Origin: UBA4742 sp963734965 | GTDB taxonomy: Bacteria; Actinomycetota; Acidimicrobiia; Acidimicrobiales; Acidimicrobilacustridaceae | Assembly: GCA_963734965.1 (NCBI GenBank) | Contig: CAVTJK010000003.1 | Location: 1-64,000 of the forward strand | Length of the DNA: 64,000 bases | Direction of reading: 5' to 3' | Shown: positions 9,931 to 17,452 of the stretch, piece by piece | How the letters are laid out: each line of letters opens with the position of its first letter | Numbering within the stretch: position 1 is the first letter of the stretch | Notes under the pieces: generated by a model | What the model was told of the DNA's origin: nothing | The model's database searches: none | Seen by the model: the letters and a program-made list of their open reading frames with translations, nothing else | Made by a program: the position numbers and the translations under genes

Positions 9931-12312
9931 ATGGCTTCGCCTTTCAGTCCCACGGCGACTCCCCCCACCCAACGGGCGGGACGACGTCACGCCCGGCGCC
10001 GGCGGCGCATGCGCGACCACCGCGCCGTCCTGATCGTCGTCGTCGTCTCCGCCCTCGTCGCCGCGTTGGCGCCCGCCGCCCCGACGGGCTTTCGTCCCGC
10101 CGATGCTCTCTGGTGCGGCGCCCTCGGAGCCGGGTGTGCCTGGGCGGCGTCGCGGTCGCGGCGCTGGTGCTGGCTGTGGGCCTCGGGGCTGGTCGCCGCC
10201 TTCAGCCTCGGGTCGTGGTGGGCATTGGCTGGGGTCGCCGCGCTGATCCTCGCCCTGGCCGGCGCCTTCTTGAAGCTGCGCAGCCGCGTCCTCGGCGCCA
10301 TCGTCGGCGGACTCATGGCCCAGGCCGCGCTGCGCATGCCGTCGACTGGCTTCTTCGGCCTGACCGGGTTGATCGCCGCCGTCGCGCTGGTGCCGCTGTT
10401 CGCCTCGGCCTATGAGCGCAGCGCCGGTCCGATCCGGCGTCGGATCCGCCTGGCGGGCATCGCGCTGGGCGTCGCCGCCGTGCTGGCGTCCATCGCCATC
10501 GCCGTGCCGGCCCTGCTGGCCAAGGAGAGGCTCGACTCGGCGGTCACGACCAGTCGCGCCGGACTCGAGCTCGTCCGCGACGGCCACCAGACCGACGCGG
10601 GCGTGCAGCTGGGCGACGCCGCCGTCGACTTCGACAAGGCCGGGAACCTCCTGGCCGGTCCGTGGGGGTGGCCGGCGCGGCTGGTCCCCATCGTGGCCCA
10701 GCAACGGGACGCGCTGGTCGAGGCGTCGTCGGACGGCGCCGAGATCGCTCGCACCGGATCGGTGGCGGCCAGCGTCGCTCCGTACCAGGAGTTGAAGGCC
10801 AAGAGCGGCCAGGTCAACTTGCTCGAGGTGGCGAGGATGACCCAACCCGTGACCGACACCACCGCCGCCCTCGAGAAGGCTCGACGCGGCCTGCACGGTG
10901 TGAGCTCGCCATGGCTGCTCGATCCGGTGGCCAGGCCGCTCGCCGAGTTCCGAGACCAGGTCGACGGGGCGCTGCCCCAGGCCGAGCTGGCTCGGGACTC
11001 GCTGGTCGCCGCCCCGGCCCTGCTCGGCGCGACGACCGATCGCACCTATCTCGTGTTGTTCACCAATCCGGCCGAGAGCCGGTTCCTCGGGGGCTTCACC
11101 GGGTCCTTCGGGATCCTCGACGCCCACGCCGGCAAGGTGTCCTTCCGCGTCGGTGCGCACATCAACACCCTGTTCGCCGGGGCCAAGAAGGCGACGCTGA
11201 AGCTCCCAGGAGACGCCGAGTACGAGCGCCGCTACGGCCGCTACGAGCCGGCGAGCAACCTGCAGAACCTGACCGTGTCGCCCGACATGCCGACCGATGC
11301 GGCCGTCACCCGCTCGCTCTACCAGCAGTACTACGGCAAGTCACTCGACGGGGTCTTCGTGGTCGATCCGTACGCGCTGGCCGCGCTGTTGAAGCTGACC
11401 GGTCCCGTCCGGCTGCCCACCATGGAGCTGACGGCGGCCAACGCCGCCGACTACCTGGTCCGCCAGCAGTACGTGAACTACGGGACCGCCAACGACGACC
11501 GCAAGGACGTCCTGTCCGATGCGGGCGAGGCCACGTTCAAGGCGCTCACCTCGCGGGATCTGCCCGGTCCGCGCACGATCGGCGCCGTGCTCGGTCCCAT
11601 GGTCGCTCAGAAGCGCCTGCTCTTCTACCCGTACCTCCCGTCGGCCGAGAAGCTGTTCGCCCGGATCGGCACGCTCGGCCAGTTCGCACCCGATGCCAAG
11701 TCCGACTACTTGTCGCTGCGATCGGCCAACGCCAACCCCAGCAAGATCGACTCGTACCTCCAACGCACGATCGACTACACGGTCTCCTACGACCCGGGGA
11801 ACGGGTCGGCCATGACGACGGCCAAGATCACGCTGCACAACACGGCCCCGCCCAACTGCGGACCCGAATACCTGTGCGGCAACGCCAAGGATGCGGCCAA
11901 CCAACGCAAGGGGAGTCCCGGCTTCGTGCCGGCCGGCACCAACACGATGTACCTGTCGTACTACTCGCCGCTGTCCCTGCAGTCGGCCAAGCTCAATGGC
12001 GTTCCGACCTCCATCGAAGCCCAGACCGAGCTGGGCGCCAACGTGTACTCGTCGGACTTCAGCGTGGCCGCCGGGGACACGGCCGTCATCGAGTTGAGGC
12101 TCGAGGGGTCGATCGCGGGCGGGTCGACGTACCGCTTGCAAGTCCTCAACCAGCCGGTGGTCAACAGCGACACGCTGAGCATCAAGGTCACCTCGAGCTC
12201 GCCGGCCTGGCACGTGAAGTCGGCCCAGGGCCTCGACCTGGGCGCCGACTCGGCCAGCACGGTTGCTCAGATCGAAACCGACCAGCGCTATGTCGTGCAC
12301 TTCGGCGGCTGA
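9931..12312 (+). CDS. DUF4012 membrane-anchored protein
   Basis: A 793-residue protein starting at ATG 9931. A basic N-terminus (RHARRRRRMRD) is followed by about five hydrophobic segments in the first 190 residues, then a long extracytoplasmic region beginning with a possible coiled coil. The DUF4012 core is recognisable at TDRTYLVLFTNPAESRFLGG and GKVSF in the middle, and a second beta-rich part follows. Such proteins occur in actinobacterial exopolysaccharide and envelope loci; no enzymatic activity is established. It follows the LPXTG gene by 86 bp on the same strand and is probably co-transcribed. The gene is intact, unlike those upstream of 8.1 kb. It converges on the peptidyl-prolyl isomerase gene with a 24-bp gap. 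Confidence 0.75.
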   Translation: MASPFSPTATPPTQRAGRRHARRRRRMRDHRAVLIVVVVSALVAALAPAAPTGFRPADALWCGALGAGCAWAASRSRRWCWLWASGLVAAFSLGSWWALAGVAALILALAGAFLKLRSRVLGAIVGGLMAQAALRMPSTGFFGLTGLIAAVALVPLFASAYERSAGPIRRRIRLAGIALGVAAVLASIAIAVPALLAKERLDSAVTTSRAGLELVRDGHQTDAGVQLGDAAVDFDKAGNLLAGPWGWPARLVPIVAQQRDALVEASSDGAEIARTGSVAASVAPYQELKAKSGQVNLLEVARMTQPVTDTTAALEKARRGLHGVSSPWLLDPVARPLAEFRDQVDGALPQAELARDSLVAAPALLGATTDRTYLVLFTNPAESRFLGGFTGSFGILDAHAGKVSFRVGAHINTLFAGAKKATLKLPGDAEYERRYGRYEPASNLQNLTVSPDMPTDAAVTRSLYQQYYGKSLDGVFVVDPYALAALLKLTGPVRLPTMELTAANAADYLVRQQYVNYGTANDDRKDVLSDAGEATFKALTSRDLPGPRTIGAVLGPMVAQKRLLFYPYLPSAEKLFARIGTLGQFAPDAKSDYLSLRSANANPSKIDSYLQRTIDYTVSYDPGNGSAMTTAKITLHNTAPPNCGPEYLCGNAKDAANQRKGSPGFVPAGTNTMYLSYYSPLSLQSAKLNGVPTSIEAQTELGANVYSSDFSVAAGDTAVIELRLEGSIAGGSTYRLQVLNQPVVNSDTLSIKVTSSSPAWHVKSAQGLDLGADSASTVAQIETDQRYVVHFGG

Positions 12313-12336
12313 CCGCTGAAGCCTGACCCCTGACGG

Positions 12337-13161
12337 CTAGCGACTCGTGACCTGGGCCTGGCCGATGATCACCGAGTTGATCTTGACCGGATTGGCCGGG
12401 GTGCCGGAGGATGATCCGCCGGCGGCGATGCGGTTGACGACATCCATCCCCGACGTGACCTGACCGAACAACGAGTAGGTGGGAGCGGGCAGCTTCTGGG
12501 GTCCGACCCAGATGAAGAACTCGCTCCCGCCCGAGTTCGGCTTGGACTGGCCGGTGTCGGGGTTGGACTCGTTGGCCATGACCATCGACCCTGGGACGTA
12601 GTCGCTGAGCGATCCGGGCAGCTCGTCGGGGATCGTGTACCCGGGGTTGCCGGTGTTCGCCTGGTCCCCGGGCTGGTCGCCGCCCTGGATGATGTAGTCG
12701 GGGATGACGCGCTGGAAGGTCGTGCCGTCGTAGTAGTGGTACTCGGCCAACACGACGAAGTTGTTCACCGTCACCGGCGCGCGGGCGGCGTCGAGGCTCA
12801 CGATGAACTGTCCGGCCGAGGTCTCGAAGGTCGCCGAGTAGTGCCCACTGGGATCGATGCACTGCTTGGGGGCCGAGGTGAACGTCGTCTTGCGCTCCGA
12901 GGTGCCGTCGCCCGCAGGGCAGGGGCCCTTGCCGAAGTCGGCCGCGGTCGTCGGGCGGACGGTCGTGTCGCTGGCCTTGGAGCTGTCGCTCGTCTGGTGC
13001 ACCACGAGCAGGATGACCAGCCCGACGACCACGACCACCGCCGTGACCGTCCCGCCGATCAGGATCAGGCGCCGCTGGCGATCGGCCTTGCGCTGCTCGG
13101 CGCGCGCCGCCTCGACCCGAGTGCGCACGTCCCTCTGGCGCTGTCGCTTCCCTCCGCTCAC
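12337..13161 (-). CDS. Membrane-tethered cyclophilin-type peptidyl-prolyl isomerase
   Basis: A 274-residue protein: a basic cytoplasmic start (GGKRQRQRDVRTR), one transmembrane helix at about residues 31-54, a Ser/Thr-rich linker and a cyclophilin domain. Active-site features are kept: TTFQRVIPDYIIQGGDQ supplies the catalytic Arg and the Phe/Gln-type pocket residues, and GSEFFIW the core strand. Cyclophilins catalyse cis-trans isomerisation of prolyl bonds; this one would act outside the membrane on exported proteins. It is last of three minus-strand genes (gaps of 39 and 56 bp), all encoding tethered isomerase-like proteins, suggesting one operon reading away from lysC. Confidence 0.88.
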   Translation of the reverse strand: MSGGKRQRQRDVRTRVEAARAEQRKADRQRRLILIGGTVTAVVVVVGLVILLVVHQTSDSSKASDTTVRPTTAADFGKGPCPAGDGTSERKTTFTSAPKQCIDPSGHYSATFETSAGQFIVSLDAARAPVTVNNFVVLAEYHYYDGTTFQRVIPDYIIQGGDQPGDQANTGNPGYTIPDELPGSLSDYVPGSMVMANESNPDTGQSKPNSGGSEFFIWVGPQKLPAPTYSLFGQVTSGMDVVNRIAAGGSSSGTPANPVKINSVIIGQAQVTSR

Positions 13162-13200
13162 CGCCGGACCCGATCGCTCACTCGCCCGACATGGCAGCCA

Positions 13201-13902
13201 TCAGGGGGTCACCGTGGACGAAGCCGTGGCCGCGCCCGTGGTGGTGGTGCTCGATCCAGGGGTGGCACTGACCATGTCGACGACGAACCAGAGCGGCTCG
13301 TTGGGGGCGATGCCGCTCGAGCCCTGGGTCCCGTAGGCCAGATCGGAGGGGATGCCGAGCAGGCGCTGGCCGCCCGGCTTCATGCCCGGGATGCCCTGGG
13401 TCCATCCTTTGATGACCTCGTTGAGCGCGAAGGTGGCGGTCTGGCCTCTCGACCACGACGAGTCGAACACCTCGCCGGTCGAGCAGGCGACCCCGATGTA
13501 GTTCACGGTGACCGAGTCGGTGGCGGTGACCGGGGTGCCGGTGCCTTCCTTGAGGTCCTTCACCACCAGCTGGGTGGGCGGCGGGCCCACCTCGACCGGC
13601 ACCGTCGGCGCGCCCTTGGGCGGTGTCCCCTTCATGGCCACACACGGCTTGCCGGCGGCGGAGGCCAGCGTCGTCGAGGGCTCGCTGCTCGCCGTGGTCG
13701 AGCTGGTGGCGGTGGCGACCGACTTCTTCGAGTCCTTCTTGGTCAGGAGGTTGATGAGGGAGAAGACGGCCAGGACGGCGATGGCCATCACGGCGAAGGT
13801 GATGTACTTGCGCCGGCGGGCGGACCGCCGCTGGGCTTCCTCGGCCGCCGCGATCCGGGCCTGGCGGCCTTCCTTTTGACGTTGCCGCTTGTCGGTTCCC
13901 AT
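13201..13902 (-). CDS. Membrane-tethered FKBP-type peptidyl-prolyl isomerase
   Basis: A 233-residue protein with the same architecture as its neighbours: Lys/Arg-rich start, one transmembrane helix at about residues 34-51, a Ser/Thr linker, then an FKBP domain. Family motifs are visible: VTVNYIGV, GEVFDSSWSRG, FALNEVIKGWTQGIPGMKPG, and RLLGIPSDLAYG. The tail is Ser/Thr-rich (SSTTTTG). It is an FK506-binding-type rotamase likely to fold extracytoplasmic proteins. It sits between a canonical and a degenerate cyclophilin gene in one apparent operon. The ATG at 13,900-13,902 is followed directly by the basic segment. Confidence 0.88.
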   Translation of the reverse strand: MGTDKRQRQKEGRQARIAAAEEAQRRSARRRKYITFAVMAIAVLAVFSLINLLTKKDSKKSVATATSSTTASSEPSTTLASAAGKPCVAMKGTPPKGAPTVPVEVGPPPTQLVVKDLKEGTGTPVTATDSVTVNYIGVACSTGEVFDSSWSRGQTATFALNEVIKGWTQGIPGMKPGGQRLLGIPSDLAYGTQGSSGIAPNEPLWFVVDMVSATPGSSTTTTGAATASSTVTP

Positions 13903-13958
13903 GGAGCGGCAAACCTAGCAACCACAGCGGCCGCCCCGGCAGCGGGGGAAGCATTCTT

Positions 13959-14852
13959 TCAGCCGGCGGCGGTGGTGCTGGTCGTCGGGACGACCTTGAT
14001 GGTCACGGACTTGATGGTGACGAGCTTGGTCGGACCGCCCGCCTCGGTTCCGAGCTGGTCGATGAGGTGCAGGAGGTTGTCGGGCGACTCGGCGAGCATG
14101 AGACCGATGACCGTCGTGGTCGGAGGCAGGTTCGGCCCCTTCTCCCCGGTGGTCACGAGGAAGGGCCCGCCCACCGAGGTGCCCTGGTCCGAGACCGGGG
14201 CCAGGGCCAGGGTGCCGGGCACGATCACGACCCCCGCCGTCGTCCCCGAGCTCGCGTACTCGGCCGGCAACGTGTAGCCCGGGCCCGGCTGGCCGCCGGC
14301 GTTGGTGACGTCGCCGGCGACGAAGTCCGTGGCGCTGGTGATGCTCGAGACGGTCGTGTTGTCGTAGTAGTGGTACCGGGCCAGCACGATGAAGTTGTTG
14401 ACCGAGCGGGGCGCCAGCTTGGTGTTGAGGAAGAACGTGAAGGTCCCGAGGCTCGTCGTGACGGTGGCGTCGTAGGTCTGGCTGGCGTCGATGCAGGTCG
14501 GAGGGGCCTGGCTGAACGAGGTCGTGCGCGGCGACGAGCCGTCCTCGGCCGGGCAGGGGGTGGGGCCGGTGATGGCGGCTCCGCCCGCCGCCGCCGGCGC
14601 GCTGATCGTCGGTCCCTCGGCCACGGTCGTCGAGCTCGAGTCGGCCGGCGCCGTCGTCGAGGTGGTGGTGGCGCTGGGGTTCGAGCTGTTGGCGGCGGCG
14701 AACACCGTGCCCCCCACCGCCAGCAGGACGACGACCACGGCGCCGATGGCGATGATCCGGCGGCGGCGGGCGGCGCGCTCCGCGTTGCGGCGCAAGGCCT
14801 CGTCCCGAGCGGCCCGACGGTCGCGTTCGCGTGGCGTCGATCGGCTGGGCAT
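13959..14852 (-). CDS. Degenerate membrane-tethered cyclophilin-like protein
   Basis: A 297-residue protein starting MPSRSTPRERDRR, with one transmembrane helix near residues 35-55, a Ser/Thr/Ala linker and a cyclophilin-fold domain aligning with the gene at 12337. The opening matches well (CPAEDG, CIDASQTYDATVTTSLG, VNNFIVLARYHYYDNTT). The catalytic segment does not: where the sister reads FQRVIPDYIIQGGD this reads VSSITSATDFVAGD, losing the essential Arg and Gln. The later GGSEFFIW-like strand is also changed to GGPFLVTTG. It is therefore probably not an isomerase but may bind peptides or partner the two active proteins. The frame is intact over its whole length, so the losses are not sequencing shifts. 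It is the first gene of the operon, divergent from lysC with a 99-bp gap. Confidence 0.75.
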   Translation of the reverse strand: MPSRSTPRERDRRAARDEALRRNAERAARRRRIIAIGAVVVVLLAVGGTVFAAANSSNPSATTTSTTAPADSSSTTVAEGPTISAPAAAGGAAITGPTPCPAEDGSSPRTTSFSQAPPTCIDASQTYDATVTTSLGTFTFFLNTKLAPRSVNNFIVLARYHYYDNTTVSSITSATDFVAGDVTNAGGQPGPGYTLPAEYASSGTTAGVVIVPGTLALAPVSDQGTSVGGPFLVTTGEKGPNLPPTTTVIGLMLAESPDNLLHLIDQLGTEAGGPTKLVTIKSVTIKVVPTTSTTAAG

Positions 14853-14951
14853 GACCAGAACGCTACTGGGCCACCCGGCCCGGCTCGGGGCGCGCCGGCC
14901 CGCACGGCCCCGTCCATGGAGGCATTCCGGCGGGCGGTAGCGTGGACCCCC

Positions 14952-16175
14952 GTGGCTCTCCTCGTCCAGAAGTACGGCGGCACCTCGGTCAGCGACCCCG
15001 ATCGCATCCGAACCGTGGCCGACTACATCGCGCGGACCGTCCGCCGGGGCCACCAGGTCGTGGTGGCGGTCAGCGCCATGGGCAAGGAGACCGACGAGCT
15101 GCTCCGCCTGGCGCGAGCGGTCAGCGAGACCCGGCCCGGGCGCGAGATGGACATGCTGGTGACGGCGGGCGAGCGCAAGGCGACCGCCCTGCTGTGCATG
15201 GCCCTCCACGACATGGGCGTCGACGCCGAGTCCTTCACGGGTAGCCAGGCCGGCTTCATCACCGACACGACCCACACCAACGCCAAGATCCTCGAGGTCC
15301 GCGCCGACCGCATCCGCGACGCGCTCGACGCCGGTCGCGTCCCGGTCGTCGGCGGCTCCCAAGGCGTGTCGACCGATCGGAACGTGACCTTTCTGGGGCG
15401 GGGCGGGACCGACACCACCGCGGTTGCCCTGGCCCACGCCCTCGGCGCCGACATCTGCGAGCTGTACACCGATGTATCGGGTGTGTTCACCAGTGATCCG
15501 CGGGTCGTTCCCGACGCCCGCAAGATGGACAGGGTCAGCTTCGACGAGCTGTTGGAGATGACGGCCAACGGCTGTCCCAAGCCGGCCATGCGATCGGTCG
15601 AGTACGCCCGGACCCACGGAGTCGACCTGCACGTGCGGTCGTCGTTCACGTGGGAGCCGGGCACGCTCGTCACCAAGGAGGAGAAGGACATGGAGCAGGC
15701 GATCATCTCGGCGGTCGTCCACGACACCGACGAGGCCAAGGTCACCGTGGCCGGCGTGCCGGACAAGCCGGGAGTCGCCGGGCGGCTGTTCCGCGCCCTG
15801 GCCGATCGCGACATCAACGTCGATCTCATCGTGCAGAACACCTCCGAGCACGGCAAGACCGACATCTCCTTCACCGTTCCTCGCAACGAGGCCGACACCT
15901 CGCGCCAGGTGTGCGACGCGTTGGCCGCCGAGATCGGTGCGACCCACGTGGGCACCGATGTCGAGATCGCCCGGGTCAGCGTGGTCGGAGCGGGGATGAA
16001 GTCCAATCCGGGCGTGGCCGCGACCGTCTTCGAGACCCTGGCCGGCGCCGGCATCAACATCGAGATGATCTCGACCTCGGCCATCCGCATCAGCTGCGTG
16101 GTGCGCGAGCTCGAGGTCGAAGAGGCCGTGCAGGTGCTCCATGACGCCTTCGAGCTGGGCGGTGTGGCGCTGTGA
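14952..16175 (+). CDS. lysC: Aspartate kinase (alpha/beta, feedback-regulated type)
   Basis: A 407-residue aspartokinase, first step of the aspartate pathway to lysine, threonine, methionine and diaminopimelate. The GTG start at 14952 gives VALLVQKYGGTSVS, the conserved KYGGTS of the amino-acid kinase fold. VTAGERKATALL, GRGGTDTTAVALA and YTDVSGVFTSDPR follow. Two ACT domains occupy the last 160 residues (VTVAGVPDKPGVAGRLF; VSVVGAGMKSNPGVAATVF; ISTSAIRISCVV) and mediate allosteric inhibition. An internal in-frame start at 15690 would make the regulatory beta chain. asd follows 70 bp downstream on the same strand, so the two are probably co-transcribed. Confidence 0.95.
   Translation: MALLVQKYGGTSVSDPDRIRTVADYIARTVRRGHQVVVAVSAMGKETDELLRLARAVSETRPGREMDMLVTAGERKATALLCMALHDMGVDAESFTGSQAGFITDTTHTNAKILEVRADRIRDALDAGRVPVVGGSQGVSTDRNVTFLGRGGTDTTAVALAHALGADICELYTDVSGVFTSDPRVVPDARKMDRVSFDELLEMTANGCPKPAMRSVEYARTHGVDLHVRSSFTWEPGTLVTKEEKDMEQAIISAVVHDTDEAKVTVAGVPDKPGVAGRLFRALADRDINVDLIVQNTSEHGKTDISFTVPRNEADTSRQVCDALAAEIGATHVGTDVEIARVSVVGAGMKSNPGVAATVFETLAGAGINIEMISTSAIRISCVVRELEVEEAVQVLHDAFELGGVAL
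15675..15692 (+). promoter_or_regulatory. Internal ribosome-binding site for aspartokinase beta chain
   Basis: Inside lysC, AAGGAGGAG (15675-15683) stands 6 nt before an in-frame ATG (15690-15692) whose product would begin MEQAIISAVVHD and comprise only the two ACT domains (161 residues). The layout matches the known overlapping alpha/beta aspartokinases of Corynebacterium and Bacillus, in which the beta subunit is made from such an internal start. Confidence 0.65.
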
Positions 16176-16245
16176 GCGGACGACCGACGGTTCCGCCGCC
16201 GAACTCGATTTGCGGCTCGGGGCGACCTCGCTACCCTCGACGGCC

Positions 16246-17274
16246 ATGAAGATCGCCATAGTCGGGGCCACCGGCCAGGTCGGCGGCGTCATGCGCGCCG
16301 TCTTGGCCGAGCGCCAGTTCCCCGTCGACGAGCTGCGCCTCATCGCGTCGAACCGGTCAGCGGGCCGGCGGGTCCGCTGGGGTGACGGCGAGATCGAGAT
16401 CGAGGACGCGGCCACCGCCGACTGGTCGGGCATCGACATCGCCTTGTTCTCGGCCGGGGCGTCCACGTCCAGGGAGCTGGCGCCCGCGGTCGCGGCCGCC
16501 GGCGCCATCGTGATCGACAACTCGTCGGCGTGGCGGATGGATCCGGCCGTCCCGCTGGTGGTGCCCGAGGTCAACGCCCATGCCCTCGACGACATCCCCA
16601 AGGGCATCGTGGCCAACCCGAACTGCACGACCATGGTGGCCATGCCCGTGCTCAAGCCGCTCGACGGCGAGGCCGGGCTGCGCACCCTGGTGGTGAGCAC
16701 CTACCAGGCGGTGTCGGGGGCGGGCCTGGCCGGCACGGCCGAGCTCGACGAGCAGATCCGCAAGGTCGGCGACGGCGCCAGCGCGCTGGCCATGTCGGGC
16801 ACGGCTGTCGACTTCCCACCGGCTCACAAGTTCCCGACCACCATCGCCTTCAACGTGATCCCCCTGGCCGGGAGCATCATCGACGACGGGCTCGACGAGA
16901 CCGACGAAGAGCAGAAGCTGCGCAACGAGAGCCGAAAGATCCTCGATCTCCCCGAGCTGCGAGTCTCGGTCACGTGCGTGCGGGTGCCCGTCTTCACCGG
17001 CCACTCGCTGGCGATCAACGCCGGCTTCGCCGAACCCATCACGCCCGAGCAGGCCCGTCGGGCCCTCATCAAGGCACCCGGGGTCGAGCTGGCCGAGGTG
17101 CCGACGCCGCTCATGGCGGCCGGGGTGGATCCCACCTTCGTCGGCCGCATTCGCGTCGACCCGACCGTCGACCACGGCCTGTCGCTGTTCCTGTCGGGCG
17201 ACAACCTGCGGAAAGGGGCGGCCCTCAACGCCGTCCAGATCGCCGAAGCGTTGATCGAGCGCCGTTTCCGCTGA
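16246..17274 (+). CDS. asd: Aspartate-semialdehyde dehydrogenase
   Basis: A 342-residue enzyme that reduces aspartyl phosphate to aspartate semialdehyde with NADPH. It opens MKIAIVGATGQVGGVM (nucleotide-binding GATGxVG). The catalytic cysteine is in NPNCTTMV, and the substrate-binding segments STYQAVSGAG and RVPVFTGHSLAIN are present. The alternative upstream starts are unlikely because homologues begin at this Met. It is the partner of lysC directly upstream. The last 41 bp including the stop codon are repeated just beyond the gene (see the repeat entry), without affecting the encoded protein. Confidence 0.95.
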   Translation: MKIAIVGATGQVGGVMRAVLAERQFPVDELRLIASNRSAGRRVRWGDGEIEIEDAATADWSGIDIALFSAGASTSRELAPAVAAAGAIVIDNSSAWRMDPAVPLVVPEVNAHALDDIPKGIVANPNCTTMVAMPVLKPLDGEAGLRTLVVSTYQAVSGAGLAGTAELDEQIRKVGDGASALAMSGTAVDFPPAHKFPTTIAFNVIPLAGSIIDDGLDETDEEQKLRNESRKILDLPELRVSVTCVRVPVFTGHSLAINAGFAEPITPEQARRALIKAPGVELAEVPTPLMAAGVDPTFVGRIRVDPTVDHGLSLFLSGDNLRKGAALNAVQIAEALIERRFR

Positions 17275-17317
17275 CCTCCAGATCGCCGAAGCGTTGATCG
17301 AGCGCCGTTTCCGCTGA
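17234..17317 (+). repeat. 43-bp tandem duplication of the asd 3' end
   Basis: The 41-bp sequence from TCCAGATCGCCGAAGCG to the stop TGA occurs at 17234-17274 and again, identically, at 17277-17317, with a period of 43 bp. The second copy lies wholly after the stop codon. Both copies are perfect, so it is either very recent slippage or an assembly artefact. Confidence 0.9.
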
Positions 17318-17452
17318 GCCCACCGAACGGGCGTACCCCGCTCAGGTGGAGCGCCGGTGAATTTCACGCGTGAAATTTCTCAACTTCTCGCGTCAGGTGA
17401 CCGACGGGGGGTGTGCGAGTGCTCGCGATGCGTTGGAGTAGGGCGTACGACC

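Noticed and set aside
9484..11160. Long open frame antisense to the LPXTG/DUF4012 genes
   Set aside because: High-GC shadow: low-complexity Gly/Arg/His composition, no motifs, and it crosses two well-supported genes.
13959..16700. A 913-codon frame fusing the degenerate cyclophilin to an upstream extension
   Set aside because: The extension is the antisense shadow of lysC; the cyclophilin starts at MPSRSTPRERDRR, 14852.
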